A stretch of DNA of 55,777 nucleotides from positions 1 to 55,777 of the forward strand of contig CACFLG010000007.1 of NCBI GenBank assembly GCA_902567095.1, read 5' to 3'. The notes beneath the pieces were generated by a model. It made no database searches. It saw nothing but the letters and a program-made list of their open reading frames with translations, and was not told the origin of the DNA. Position 1 is the stretch's first letter. Each line of letters begins with the position of its first letter. Positions 8,762 to 18,089 of the stretch are shown here, piece by piece. This DNA is from an uncultured OM182 clade bacterium (lineage in GTDB: Bacteria; Pseudomonadota; Gammaproteobacteria; Pseudomonadales; Azotimanducaceae). The position numbers were made by a program, and so were the translations under genes.

Positions 8762-9556
8762 ATGGATGAAGTGGTTGTTGAAAATCGAGGGAAGGTGAGG
8801 TGGATTAAGCTAAATAGGCCTCAAGTAATGAATGCAATTACGAGTGAAATGTTGTCAAGCCTAAACGAAGAATTAAAAAAGGCTGATGAGGACAAAGACA
8901 CCCGAGTCATAGTGCTTACTGGAGAGGGGAAGGGATTTTGTTCGGGTTTAGATTTAAAACAGGCAGCTGCGGGAGAGGGAATTGGTGGCTCTGATCTAGC
9001 TAATGCCGGAGCCAGGCACTATTCAACACGGGAGATTTGTACAGTAACACTTCAAAGAATCGATACGCCCGTAATCGCCGCATTGAATGGGCCTGCTGCA
9101 GGTTATGGCCTAGATTTGGCTCTTGGTTGCGATATCAGAATTATGTCGGAGCGAGCTAAGTTAATGCCCGGGTTTGCGAAGATGGGGGTAATCCCCGAAA
9201 GCGGAGGCACCTGGTACTTGCCACGGCTACTAGGTTGGGCAAAAGCCTGCGAAATTGCAATGTTGGGCGAGAATCTTACGGCTAAGGAGGCCGAATCTTG
9301 CGGATTGATCAACAAAGCTGTGGCGGAGCAAGACTTTGAGAGCACGGTAAATAAATGGGCAGAAAAAATTGCAGCAAATGCCCCACTTGCCATTCAAGAA
9401 ATGAAAAGATTGTTTAGGCATGGGCTGACTCAAGATTTTGAGAGTCACTCACACCACGTCCTTATGTCGGTAATGAACCTTTTTAAATCCGAGGATTTCA
9501 AGATTGGAGTGAAATCGTTCGCGACTAAGGTCGAACCAAAATTTATAGGCAAATGA
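8762..9556 (+). CDS. Enoyl-CoA hydratase/isomerase (crotonase) family
   Basis: Crotonase-fold acyl-CoA enzyme of 264 residues. The first oxyanion-hole segment CSGLDLK starts at Cys60, the second ALNGPAAGYGLDLALGCD is near 107-124, and a catalytic-type Glu146 lies in PESGGT. It probably hydrates or isomerises an enoyl-CoA during side-chain or ring-cleavage product degradation. I start it at ATG 8762; a TTG at 8717 would add 15 residues that do not fit the family, whose proteins usually begin just before the first strand. It is followed 69 bases later by a PPOX-type flavin protein, possibly co-transcribed. Confidence 0.93.
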   Translation: MDEVVVENRGKVRWIKLNRPQVMNAITSEMLSSLNEELKKADEDKDTRVIVLTGEGKGFCSGLDLKQAAAGEGIGGSDLANAGARHYSTREICTVTLQRIDTPVIAALNGPAAGYGLDLALGCDIRIMSERAKLMPGFAKMGVIPESGGTWYLPRLLGWAKACEIAMLGENLTAKEAESCGLINKAVAEQDFESTVNKWAEKIAANAPLAIQEMKRLFRHGLTQDFESHSHHVLMSVMNLFKSEDFKIGVKSFATKVEPKFIGK

Positions 9557-9559
9557 TTT

Positions 9560-9576
9560 CTCGTTGTCTCAACGAG
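9560..9576. promoter_or_regulatory. Short perfect palindrome before PPOX gene
   Basis: CTCGTTG and CAACGAG are perfect 7-base inverted arms around TCT, directly after the crotonase stop and 50 bases before the PPOX start. There is no T-run on either side, so it looks more like an operator or a processing hairpin than a terminator. Confidence 0.35.
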
Positions 9577-9625
9577 GCAAAGATTTATGATATGCTTCCA
9601 CGAAAATAAGTAGCGGAGAATAAAA

Positions 9626-10228
9626 ATGGCAAAAACTCATGATCATGAAATGGTTTCGATTTACCCTTTTAATGATGATGAAGTTGATCAGTTGATGACA
9701 ACAGCTTCTGAAGCAGTACTAATGTGGGGAACAAAAGATGGATGGCCTGTTGGGGTTACTCACGCCTATGTGTGGCACGAAGGAAAAATTTGGATAACTT
9801 TTTCGGAGCACCGCCATCGCACCGCCGCGATTCGTCGAGACAATAGAGTGTCTGTGAACGTGAGTTCGCAAAGCTATCCTGCTGGGTCGTCCCAGGATTT
9901 GCCGGGAGGAGCTATCACCTTTAAGGGTACTGGTGAGTTTTTCCAAGATGACGAGACAAAGAAATGGTTTTATTCAGCGCTCTCGAAAAAAGGGAACCCA
10001 GACAATAAAGACGGAGAAGATTTTTTCTATAGCTTGTTAGACTCTCCCTTGCGCATAATACTTGCAGTAACACCAACTAAAAAAATTATGTATAACGCAA
10101 AAACCGCGGGTAAGCATATGGCGGGCGTTGCGGACGAGAGTGAATTAGGAGCCCCATTAGCCGTGGACAAAGACAGAATGAACAAAGTTCGCGCAGAGAA
10201 GGGACTAGAGGAAAGAACAGAGGTTTAG
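9626..10228 (+). CDS. Pyridoxamine 5'-phosphate oxidase-family (PPOX) protein
   Basis: Predicted split-barrel flavin- or F420-type protein of 200 residues. The N-terminal strand pattern VLMWGTKDGWPVGVTHAYVW followed by GKIWITFSEHRHRTAAIRRDNRVSVNV is typical of the family (cofactor-contacting R-x3-I-R-R segment). It is not PdxH itself: the substrate-binding C-terminal part of PdxH is absent. Relatives reduce or bind flavin and sit in many degradation clusters, so a redox role is an inference. CGGAG precedes the ATG. Its stop is only two bases from the stop of the convergent symporter gene. Confidence 0.8.
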   Translation: MAKTHDHEMVSIYPFNDDEVDQLMTTASEAVLMWGTKDGWPVGVTHAYVWHEGKIWITFSEHRHRTAAIRRDNRVSVNVSSQSYPAGSSQDLPGGAITFKGTGEFFQDDETKKWFYSALSKKGNPDNKDGEDFFYSLLDSPLRIILAVTPTKKIMYNAKTAGKHMAGVADESELGAPLAVDKDRMNKVRAEKGLEERTEV

Positions 10229-10230
10229 CA

Positions 10231-11811
10231 TTAAACACGACCCGGGTCTTTTTTCTCTAGAAATAAGACCCTTAAGTGTCCCTCGGGCAGCTTTTTAGAA
10301 AAATGCGACACCAATAGTGTTGAAAAAATAGATACCAGTTCCCCCATGAACGCGCAGGAGTAAGGGTTAGGCCCTTCCTTATGTAACCAGCTGGCCATAT
10401 AAAATGCTGACGACCCCGGTGAAAACCAATTCGGGTCTATTGACTGAGAATGCAAAAAAACGAATGTGAAAAAGCCTAGAAGCAAACCTGAATAAGCACC
10501 TGCTCTTGTTACGCCTCGCCACAAGGCGCCAACGACAAGTGGCCCAGCGAATGCAGCCATCATGCCTCCCGTTCCAATCCAGACAATTAAGGCAACGTTT
10601 TTGTCCATTAATCCCCAGGCGAGTGTCATGCACAACAGCAAAATAACTACGGTTGCTACCCTCGATATCTTAAGAACTCTTTTATCAAGCTCATTGTCAG
10701 TCAAATTGGGTGTTGTTAGAGGCACTATGGTCCTCCTGTAGATGTCATTAGCTATAATCTGAGAAGACGAAACAACCAGTCCGTCTGCGGTGCTCATTAC
10801 TGCTGAAAGCACTCCTATTCCTATCAGAGCGGCTAGCCAGCCAGGAAATAATTCGATAAATAATAGTGGAAGTGCTTGATTAGGGTTTGCCCCAGGTAGG
10901 TATAAATCTGAACCGAAATGAGCCCTTGCAAGCAGTCCTCCAAACCCCATCATTCCCAAGAGAAGACCAAAAAAGAAGGCAAGTTTTATAAACTGCATTT
11001 GGTCTCCATCAGATTTAAGAGCCCAAAGTTTGTTCCCTAAGTGGGGCAAAAGTCCTAATGGTAGGTGGGCAAAGGCGATTACGAAAATTGACCACCAAGA
11101 ATGATATAGGGGTGTGCCGAGGTTTAGGGGAGACGTTAAAACTGGATCTTGGTTATGTAAATTTTGCATAACTCCAGTGAAGCCGCCATCAATGCCAAAA
11201 CCTAGTAGAGTCAAGAGAATAACGATTGTCGCAAGAACTATCATCATTGCTCCTTGCAGCCCGTCGGTGAGTATATCGGCGTGAGCGCCACCGGCCACGA
11301 CGTAGAAGAGCAGCACCGTCGTCGTGATTCCCAATGCCCAGCTTTCGTCCAGACCTAACATGAGCTGAAATATGACTACCCCTGAAACAAGCTGTCCTGC
11401 TAGATAAAAAAACAAAATCAGAGAAAGTAATGCAACTAAGATACGTATTCCGTCTGATTGATACCGGTCTCCCAAATACTCTGGAATAGAACGGTTACCA
11501 AAGCGATCTCCGGCAGATGCAACAAGGCGCATAGATATGAGCACTCCAAAATACACCCCGATTGGGTAAAGGAAATTACTCCACTGTGCGGCTAGGCCCC
11601 ATTCATAAGATAGGGCGGGCGTTCCTAGGAAAGTGGCCCCACTCGCTGTAGAAGCGGCAAAGGCAAGCGCTAAAAAAAAGGGTCCGTAAGATCCGCGTGC
11701 AGTAGCAAAGTCATCTGCATGCTTGATTTTTTTTTGGGTGTATAAGCCAATCCCCAGCATTAGCACCACGTAAAAAGAGAGAAAGACCCATGACCACTGC
11801 ATTAAACTCAT
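10231..11811 (-). CDS. Sodium:solute symporter (SSS family)
   Basis: Inner-membrane transporter of 526 residues with about thirteen hydrophobic segments, the standard size for the SSS family (PutP/PanF/SGLT fold). Typical segments include the N-terminal YTQKKIKHADDF, the ATASGATFLGTPALSYEWG unwound helix region and the GTGGMMAAFAGPLVVGALWRG block near 420. It imports a solute with Na+, which fits a marine cell. The substrate cannot be told from the sequence. It is divergent from the CrtC-like gene at 11876, sharing a 64-base intergenic region. Confidence 0.9.
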   Translation of the reverse strand: MSLMQWSWVFLSFYVVLMLGIGLYTQKKIKHADDFATARGSYGPFFLALAFAASTASGATFLGTPALSYEWGLAAQWSNFLYPIGVYFGVLISMRLVASAGDRFGNRSIPEYLGDRYQSDGIRILVALLSLILFFYLAGQLVSGVVIFQLMLGLDESWALGITTTVLLFYVVAGGAHADILTDGLQGAMMIVLATIVILLTLLGFGIDGGFTGVMQNLHNQDPVLTSPLNLGTPLYHSWWSIFVIAFAHLPLGLLPHLGNKLWALKSDGDQMQFIKLAFFFGLLLGMMGFGGLLARAHFGSDLYLPGANPNQALPLLFIELFPGWLAALIGIGVLSAVMSTADGLVVSSSQIIANDIYRRTIVPLTTPNLTDNELDKRVLKISRVATVVILLLCMTLAWGLMDKNVALIVWIGTGGMMAAFAGPLVVGALWRGVTRAGAYSGLLLGFFTFVFLHSQSIDPNWFSPGSSAFYMASWLHKEGPNPYSCAFMGELVSIFSTLLVSHFSKKLPEGHLRVLFLEKKDPGRV

Positions 11812-11875
11812 GATTAATATTATTGCTTTAACGTGGTTATATAATAGGTCAAATTAAAAAATTTGGGGATAGAAA

Positions 11876-13003
11876 ATGTTAAGCAAGTTCGATGACTTTC
11901 CAATCCATCAAACCTCTGAACCTTTGTTGGTGCCAAATACTAGCGATAGAAATTTTTACAATCGCACCTGGTTCAATGGTTATGCTCCTGATGGATCTTT
12001 TTATTTTGGGATTGGCATAGCTATCTATCCTCACAGAGGAATAATGGATTGCGCTTTTAGTGTGGTTAAACCAGACGAGCCTCAGTATTGTTTTTTTGGT
12101 TCTAAAAAGATCCCTGAAGATCCCTCTGAGACGAGCGTTGGTCCATTTGAATTAAAGATAACTTCTCCAATGCGCAGCGCGAAAGTATCTTTAAAGAGCA
12201 ACATTAGCGGTTTGTCTTGTGAATTGATTTTTGACGCTAAAACGCAGCCTATTCAGGAGGCACGACAAGTTTTATGGTCGGGATCGAGGCGTGTCATGGA
12301 TGCGACGCGTTTTGCCCAGTTTGGACAATGGGCTGGAGAAATAAAAACACCAAGTGGGGAAATTCAAGTACTTCCTAACGAAACAATTGGAACCAAGGAT
12401 AGGAGTTGGGGAGTGAGGAACGTCGGTGAGCCGGAAGCGGGCGGGGCCCCGAAGTTACCTGGCGGAATTTGCTTCATTTGGGCCCCCCTTGTCTGGAAAG
12501 ATCATGTAAGTCACGCAATCTTTTTTGATGATAAAGATGGTCAACCAATAGTCCGAGAGGGCTTAGAAGCGCCACTATATGAAGTCGAAACACTGAGTAA
12601 AAAGATCCACGAGGATATTTTTACGAAATTCGCGGCTTCACACAGCATAGAGTACGAGGAGAATACTCGCTGGGCAAAAAGGGCTGAAATTTCGCTGACT
12701 AATCTAGATGGGGATATCAAGACCATTTCATTAGAACCGCGGTTGCGATTTATGATGAAGGGTTTGGGTTATGGTCATCCCGAGTGGAAGCAAGGCGTTT
12801 GGAAAGGCAATCTAGAGATCGGGCATGACTGTTTCGAGTTAGATAAGTTGGATCCGCTATCGCCCGAAAATCTTCATATACAGCAGGTAGTTGGCGCGAA
12901 TGATGGAGGAAAGCAGGGAGTTGGCGTCTTAGAACAGATCATTTTTGGACCATATGCCCCTGCTGGATTCAAAGGGTTTAACGATGGTTTTTCAAAGGGG
13001 TAA
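11876..13003 (+). CDS. CrtC-like/DUF7064-type protein of unknown function
   Basis: Protein of 375 residues without signal peptide or membrane segment, rich in beta-strand-type alternation. The motif TKDRSWGVRNVGE near 180 recalls the G/K-x-R-D-x-SWG-x-R signature of proteins annotated as CrtC/hydroxyneurosporene-synthase-like or DUF7064/DUF7065, which occur next to steroid- and lipid-degradation genes in actinobacteria and sphingomonads. The family placement is from memory and moderate. No catalytic role is known to me. GGGGA precedes the start. It is divergent from the symporter and convergent with a sulfotransferase. Confidence 0.65.
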   Translation: MLSKFDDFPIHQTSEPLLVPNTSDRNFYNRTWFNGYAPDGSFYFGIGIAIYPHRGIMDCAFSVVKPDEPQYCFFGSKKIPEDPSETSVGPFELKITSPMRSAKVSLKSNISGLSCELIFDAKTQPIQEARQVLWSGSRRVMDATRFAQFGQWAGEIKTPSGEIQVLPNETIGTKDRSWGVRNVGEPEAGGAPKLPGGICFIWAPLVWKDHVSHAIFFDDKDGQPIVREGLEAPLYEVETLSKKIHEDIFTKFAASHSIEYEENTRWAKRAEISLTNLDGDIKTISLEPRLRFMMKGLGYGHPEWKQGVWKGNLEIGHDCFELDKLDPLSPENLHIQQVVGANDGGKQGVGVLEQIIFGPYAPAGFKGFNDGFSKG

Positions 13004-13034
13004 ATAAAAATTTGAAGACGGGATCGAGGCCTAG

Positions 13035-14171
13035 TTAGAGAATGTACTTTTCTTTATATTCCTTGAATATCGATTTTAAGTCATTGTCACATAAACCAAA
13101 CTGTTCCAAGTTGTATTGATGTGTCCCATGTTTGCCTTTCGGGTGATTATCTAAATACTTTGATATGGATTGTGAGTATTTATCTCCGATCTTAAGATCG
13201 CAATGGGCGGCGATTTCTTTCAAAGAACGTTGAGGATCAAGAATAAGCGCTTTATAGTTTATATCTATAAACCGTGAGTCCTTTTCTGGATTGTCGATCC
13301 GATATTTCATGGTCGCAGATATCCCATCAAACCACTGATTTTTTACATCATCTCCAATTTCTTTTTTTTTCGCATGGCTGGTAAAGGGTTTTCTGATGTG
13401 GAAGAACAGACTGGCCATGCTTGGAATAACTTCCGATGGATCTCGATGCAGTTGTATTATTTTTGCATCTGGGTATTTTTCGAATAGTGCTGACATTGAT
13501 AAAAGATGTCCAGGAGCTTTTAAAATCCATCTTTTCGATGTCTCTTTTTGATTAGCCTGCAGACATTTTAAAAACATCTCGTGATAGTAATAGGCGGGTT
13601 GCCAATCGCATTGTCTCAACCATTCGTTATAGTTTCTGACATTATTCGCGGCATGAAACTGCATTGAGCGCAAAGATGCTGCTTGCATTGTTATGCATTC
13701 ATGAGGTTTTTCGCTACCCATGGGGTGCACTGTCTTGAAGCTTGGCGAAAGAGTATTTAACGTAAGTATTTGACCCTTCGCTAACCATTTTCGAAAAAGA
13801 TCAGTAGCGGAATTTTCAGGGACAAAGCTAGCTTCCCAAAATAAAGGCGCTCGCAGATCTGAATGTATAGCCATCATTTCATGGAGCAAAGTTGATCCAG
13901 TGCGAGGGAGCCCTACTATAAAAATTGGCCTATCGATTTTTTGTCTTAATGTGTTTCGCTCTTTATTGAAAGCATTCAGCCTTAGACGGTTGCTGAGCAT
14001 CCTGTGGAGATAGGACCAAGCCGCCAATCTGCCTAATCGATTTAAATTCGCGTCCGTTCGATAATCGCTCGTTAATATTTCCATGGGTTCAATGAAGTCT
14101 TTCTCTCCAAAATCTTTCAGACCGGTTGTTAACATGGCACTTTTAAGTATTTTTTTGTTATCGAAAAGCAT
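13035..14171 (-). CDS. Sulfotransferase (Sulfotransfer_3 type)
   Basis: Sulfotransferase-fold protein of 378 residues. FIVGLPRTGST at 84-94 is the 5'-phosphosulfate loop and LHRDPSEVIPSMASL in the C-terminal half is the 3'-phosphate-binding element with its Arg-Asp pair. It probably transfers sulfate from PAPS to a small molecule or lipid; the acceptor is unknown. It is a different subfamily from the 218-residue sulfotransferase at 7948. The start region is weak in ribosome-site signals. It is divergent from the alpha/beta hydrolase at 14286. Confidence 0.9.
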   Translation of the reverse strand: MLFDNKKILKSAMLTTGLKDFGEKDFIEPMEILTSDYRTDANLNRLGRLAAWSYLHRMLSNRLRLNAFNKERNTLRQKIDRPIFIVGLPRTGSTLLHEMMAIHSDLRAPLFWEASFVPENSATDLFRKWLAKGQILTLNTLSPSFKTVHPMGSEKPHECITMQAASLRSMQFHAANNVRNYNEWLRQCDWQPAYYYHEMFLKCLQANQKETSKRWILKAPGHLLSMSALFEKYPDAKIIQLHRDPSEVIPSMASLFFHIRKPFTSHAKKKEIGDDVKNQWFDGISATMKYRIDNPEKDSRFIDINYKALILDPQRSLKEIAAHCDLKIGDKYSQSISKYLDNHPKGKHGTHQYNLEQFGLCDNDLKSIFKEYKEKYIL

Positions 14172-14285
14172 ATGACTCGAAGATAAGGCGTTATTTTATA
14201 TTTGCGAGCTGTATTTTTTGGTTTCGCGGTGTTTACATCTTTGAGAGAATAACACTTCAAAAATTCCTAGGCGAACCACAGACCA

Positions 14286-15197
14286 GTGAAATCTTTCACT
14301 CTCTCATCAGAAGATGGATTTACTATTCCCTGCTACGAGTGGGAAATTCCCAATCCCAAAGGGTTTGTTCAGATTATCCACGGTATGGGAGAGCATGCGG
14401 GAAGGTATGATTGGGCTGCTAATCAACTCAATAAAGCTGGATATCACGTTGTTGCAAATGATCAGAGGGGGCACGGAAGAGCGATAAAAGAAATATCGGG
14501 AGAAATGGGGGAAGATGGTTGGATAAAATCAATAAAAGATGCTTACAAAGTAAATTCTTTTATAAGAGGTATATCTGTAAATCCTAAAATTTTTTTGTTG
14601 GGTCACAGTATGGGTTCTTCTTTAGCTATTCATTACGCATGTTTGTACGGCAACTCTATCGACTCATTGATTCTTTCAGGTCCCCCAGGATTTATCAGTG
14701 GATTTCAGTCTTTTATAGCTCGTTGTATTTTGAAATTCGAGGCTTTCACAGTCGGTAAAGGTAAAAAGAGTAAACGCATGCAACAAATTTTGTTTGGAAA
14801 GCAAAACGAAGACTTCGAAACCTCGGATTCAACTGGGTTTGAATGGCTTTCTCGCGATGAAGAGTTGGTTTCTAAATATGTTTTAGACGATCAATGTGGG
14901 TTCGTCCTCACGATAGATTCGCTCTCAAAAATGTTTGAGGGCATGAGATTAAGCCAACGTCGACACATGCTTATGCGTATCCCTAGTTCGCTGTTTATTA
15001 ATATAATAGCAGGAGAGGATGATCCTATTCATCGTAAGGGAGTTGGGATTTTGGCTATGATGCAAAAATACGAGAAAGTCGGTCTCAGAAGAGTGCATCT
15101 TAAAACCTACCCAGGCGCGAGGCATGAATTGTTAAATGAGACAAATAAAAACCAAGTTATTGCTAACCTTGTTAATTGGATGGAAACGAAACGGTAA
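14286..15197 (+). CDS. Alpha/beta hydrolase (monoacylglycerol lipase-like)
   Basis: Serine hydrolase of 303 residues. HGMGEHAGRY near 32-41 is the oxyanion region of the Hydrolase_4/monoacylglycerol-lipase family, Ser108 lies in the nucleophile elbow GHSMG, an Asp in AGEDDP and His in GARHE complete the triad. It probably cleaves a lipid ester in the cytosol. It begins with GTG at 14286: a TAG stop lies in frame at 14268, so no earlier start is possible. It leads a tight co-directional run, with gpsA three bases downstream, which suggests a glycerolipid-turnover link. Confidence 0.9.
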   Translation: MKSFTLSSEDGFTIPCYEWEIPNPKGFVQIIHGMGEHAGRYDWAANQLNKAGYHVVANDQRGHGRAIKEISGEMGEDGWIKSIKDAYKVNSFIRGISVNPKIFLLGHSMGSSLAIHYACLYGNSIDSLILSGPPGFISGFQSFIARCILKFEAFTVGKGKKSKRMQQILFGKQNEDFETSDSTGFEWLSRDEELVSKYVLDDQCGFVLTIDSLSKMFEGMRLSQRRHMLMRIPSSLFINIIAGEDDPIHRKGVGILAMMQKYEKVGLRRVHLKTYPGARHELLNETNKNQVIANLVNWMETKR

Positions 15198-15200
15198 CTT

Positions 15201-16190
15201 ATGGACAAGATCGCGTTAATTGGATTGGGTAATTTTGGTACTGCTCTAGCCCGTAACTGGATAGATCATGGTCTTCAGGTTAAAGGATGGACAGTAGAAG
15301 AAGAAGTCTATAGGAGTATTAAAGAGACAGGGGTTAACGAAAAATACTTGCCAGGAATTTCGATTAAGGGATTGATTGTTTCGAGGAGCCTAGAAGAGAC
15401 TATTAGTGAATCAAATCTGATCGTCTTAGCATTACCATCCTCAGTTGTCATTGGTGTATTCGAGGATCTCATTGGCTATCTCTCCGATGATCAGGTTTTA
15501 CTTGATTTAGCGAAAGGGCTTGCTCCCGATGACAGGCTTATATCGGAAACTATTGATGAGAAACTTCGACTGGCTGGACTGAAAACGCGTCTCTGTGTCG
15601 CGATGGGTCCGACAATAGCAACGGAATTAGCGAGGGGCGTATATACTTCGGCTTTAGTCACAAGTTCAGATTACGAATTAGCGAAGGAATTGGCAAAATT
15701 ACTGTCTACGAGCGCGCTCAAGTTGACTGCGGCAACCGATTCTTTGGGAGCAGAATATTGGGGCGCGTTTAAAAACGTTATTGCTCTCGCTTGTGGTGTT
15801 GTAGATGGTTTAAAAAATAAAGGGCGAGGCGGAGATAATTTGAAAGCAGCAATTTTTGCAGTTGGTTATCGTGAAGCCTTTATTCTCCTTCCAGCTCTAG
15901 GAGCGCAAGAGAGAACAGCTTTATCAGCAGCGGGAATTGGCGATCTTTTTGTTACCGCCACCTCGCCCTATGGAAGAAATAGAGAGATGGGAGAGCGCTT
16001 GGGCTCGGGGCAGAGTCTAGAGCAAGCCACTAAAGAAATGGTAATGGTCAGTGAAGGAGTCAACGCGGCTCGTATGTTCAAAAGAGTTTTTTTATCGAGG
16101 CAGATAGAATCCTCTTTTGTTGATACTGTATGTGATTTTCTGGACGCTAAAATCGACCCAGATGCCTTAATTCAGCAATTGCTGGGTTAG
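15201..16190 (+). CDS. gpsA: Glycerol-3-phosphate dehydrogenase [NAD(P)+]
   Basis: Makes sn-glycerol 3-phosphate from dihydroxyacetone phosphate for phospholipid synthesis. It has 329 residues, the normal length. The Rossmann motif GLGNFGTALA is at 8-17, YLPGI follows, catalytic Lys191 sits in AFKNVIA, and the C-terminal half has AAGIGDLFVT and GRNREMG. The coenzyme loop reads GLGNFG rather than the commoner GxGxWG, a small divergence. The start is three bases after the hydrolase stop and the stop is one base before the next ATG, so this is one transcription unit. Confidence 0.92.
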   Translation: MDKIALIGLGNFGTALARNWIDHGLQVKGWTVEEEVYRSIKETGVNEKYLPGISIKGLIVSRSLEETISESNLIVLALPSSVVIGVFEDLIGYLSDDQVLLDLAKGLAPDDRLISETIDEKLRLAGLKTRLCVAMGPTIATELARGVYTSALVTSSDYELAKELAKLLSTSALKLTAATDSLGAEYWGAFKNVIALACGVVDGLKNKGRGGDNLKAAIFAVGYREAFILLPALGAQERTALSAAGIGDLFVTATSPYGRNREMGERLGSGQSLEQATKEMVMVSEGVNAARMFKRVFLSRQIESSFVDTVCDFLDAKIDPDALIQQLLG

Positions 16191-16191
16191 G

Positions 16192-17043
16192 ATGTTAATT
16201 CTCAGAGAGCCCTTAGCCCAGTTTTTTCTATTAGGTTTACTTCTTTTCTTCGTATATGAAACTAAAAGTCCTCCTGCCGAAGTTGACTCTAAGGTTATCA
16301 GAATTGATCGCGATGTCTTAATTAACCATATGCAATATCGATCAAAATCTTTTGAATACGAAAAATTCTCTCTTATGTTAGACCAGTTATCCCCTATGCA
16401 GACCGAGAAATTGTTAGAGGAATTCATTCGTGAAGAGGTTTTGTTCAGAGAAGCCAAATCGCTTAATTTGAACGAGAAAGATTATATTATTCGTCAAAGG
16501 CTTGTGCAAAAAGTGGAATATCTTTTGCGAGCCTCTGAAATCAAGAGACCAGTAAACCTAGAGGAATTCTATGCTGTAAATAAAGACAGGTATTTAACTC
16601 CAAGAAAGATAACCTTTACTCATATCTTTTTTGGTAAGAAAGAAAGAGGAAGTTGGTCGGAATCAGAAAGGTCAGCAGAAAATTTGCTGACGGATTTTCT
16701 TTCTAAACCGTGGGATAAAGGAACTGAAATAAAAAGCGGCGACAGATTTGTTTTTCATAAAAACTATGTCGATAAATCTTCTGAGCATGTTAGCTCGCAC
16801 TTTGGCAAGGAGTTCAGCGATGCTTTGTTTGACTTAGGAATAGGCACATGGGAAGGACCAATCAAAAGTGCTTATGGACACCACATAGTTTACGTAAGCA
16901 ATATTTCTGAGGAGGGAGTAAAAGACTTAGAAGAAATTTACGATCAGGTAGAATGGGATGCTAAACAAGCAGCGATAACAGAACTTACTGAAACGCTTAT
17001 CGTAGATCTTAAGAAAAAATATAAAGTAGTTGTCGATCTTTGA
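16192..17043 (+). CDS. Membrane-anchored parvulin-type peptidyl-prolyl isomerase
   Basis: Protein of 283 residues with one N-terminal membrane segment (about 8-22) and a periplasmic SurA/PpiD-like region. ITFTHIFFGKK near 140 and the later FGKEFSDALFDLGIGTWEGPIKSAYGHHIVYV are parvulin-domain strands, including the GHHIVYV end. It should assist folding of an exported or membrane partner. Its last four bases TTGA overlap the TTG start of a HupE/UreJ-like protein, so the two are translationally coupled and probably work together. Confidence 0.87.
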   Translation: MLILREPLAQFFLLGLLLFFVYETKSPPAEVDSKVIRIDRDVLINHMQYRSKSFEYEKFSLMLDQLSPMQTEKLLEEFIREEVLFREAKSLNLNEKDYIIRQRLVQKVEYLLRASEIKRPVNLEEFYAVNKDRYLTPRKITFTHIFFGKKERGSWSESERSAENLLTDFLSKPWDKGTEIKSGDRFVFHKNYVDKSSEHVSSHFGKEFSDALFDLGIGTWEGPIKSAYGHHIVYVSNISEEGVKDLEEIYDQVEWDAKQAAITELTETLIVDLKKKYKVVVDL

Positions 17044-18032
17044 GCCGATATATTTTTGTATTTATTTTTTTTGCAGCTCACAGCCTCGCGCACGATGCTA
17101 GACCTATATATGTAGAAATAAACGAGAACGATCGTGCGCAACCGAGTTACGAAGTTAAAACTAAGATTCCTGATAGCCTAAATTTCTTTCCAGAGGTCAG
17201 CCTTCCTGGGGATTGTAAATTGGATGCTCCATTCGAGAAAGAAAGGGGCAGCGGCTTTTCTGTCCTTCGAACGCAATTTTCTTGCTCTGAAATGATTCAA
17301 GGTAAATTACTGACTATAGATTTCCCTGAGCCTAATCCATCTCTAAGCATCTTGATTCGAATTTCTTCTCGAAATGGAGAGGTCCATACGAGGTTGCTTT
17401 CTCCTAGCGAATTCGAATGGCTAATCCCCGAGACCGAAAATATCTCGAGCATCGCGAAGGAATATACTGACTTGGGTATAAGACATATCTTAGGCGGCTA
17501 CGATCACTTGCTTTTTGTCCTATGTTTGTTTTTTGTTGTCATTCTTCGGGAACAAAAAAAGTGGCGAACCTTATTTCTTACCGTAACCGGGTTTACTTTA
17601 GCTCACTCCTTTACCTTAGCTTCTTCTGTTTTTGATTTGATTACTTTACCGATATTATTTGTTGAGGCCTTAATCGCTCTGAGCATTACTTTTTTAGCCC
17701 TTGAATTAGCAAAGTCGGACAAAAAATCTCTTACTTTTACCTATCCTTCAATTGTGGCAGTGGGCTTTGGCTTATTGCACGGTTTTGGTTTTGCGTCGGT
17801 CCTTAAATCAATTGGTCTTCCCCAATCTGATCTTTTAGTTGGACTATTATTTTTTAACTTGGGCGTAGAAATTGGCCAAGTGATTTTCTTATTTTTCATT
17901 GGGTTCATTAGTTTAAGCTTTGTGCGAATGTCCATGTCGTTAGAAAAGCAATCAGTTTTGATCGCCTACACCGCTGGAGCCAGCAGCGCTTATTGGGTCA
18001 TAGATAGAGTGATGGGGTTTTTTTCGATCTAG
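17040..18032 (+). CDS. HupE/UreJ-like membrane protein with signal peptide
   Basis: Protein of 330 residues starting with TTG that overlaps the previous stop by four bases. A signal peptide (about 1-17, ending HSLA) leads to a periplasmic domain of about 125 residues. Six hydrophobic segments then carry HILGGYDHLLFVLCL, GFTLAHSFTLA and GFGLLHGFGFA, with conserved His/Asp residues of the HupE/UreJ group. Known HupE/UreJ proteins are linked to nickel uptake, but no urease or hydrogenase is in the window, so metal transport is only an inference. The pairing with a parvulin PPIase suggests the isomerase folds the periplasmic domain. Confidence 0.85.
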   Translation: MSRYIFVFIFFAAHSLAHDARPIYVEINENDRAQPSYEVKTKIPDSLNFFPEVSLPGDCKLDAPFEKERGSGFSVLRTQFSCSEMIQGKLLTIDFPEPNPSLSILIRISSRNGEVHTRLLSPSEFEWLIPETENISSIAKEYTDLGIRHILGGYDHLLFVLCLFFVVILREQKKWRTLFLTVTGFTLAHSFTLASSVFDLITLPILFVEALIALSITFLALELAKSDKKSLTFTYPSIVAVGFGLLHGFGFASVLKSIGLPQSDLLVGLLFFNLGVEIGQVIFLFFIGFISLSFVRMSMSLEKQSVLIAYTAGASSAYWVIDRVMGFFSI

Positions 18033-18089
18033 AGACTCGCGAATTTGTTTATAACGAAAAACTTCGGATAAACTAAGAGAACTAATCAA

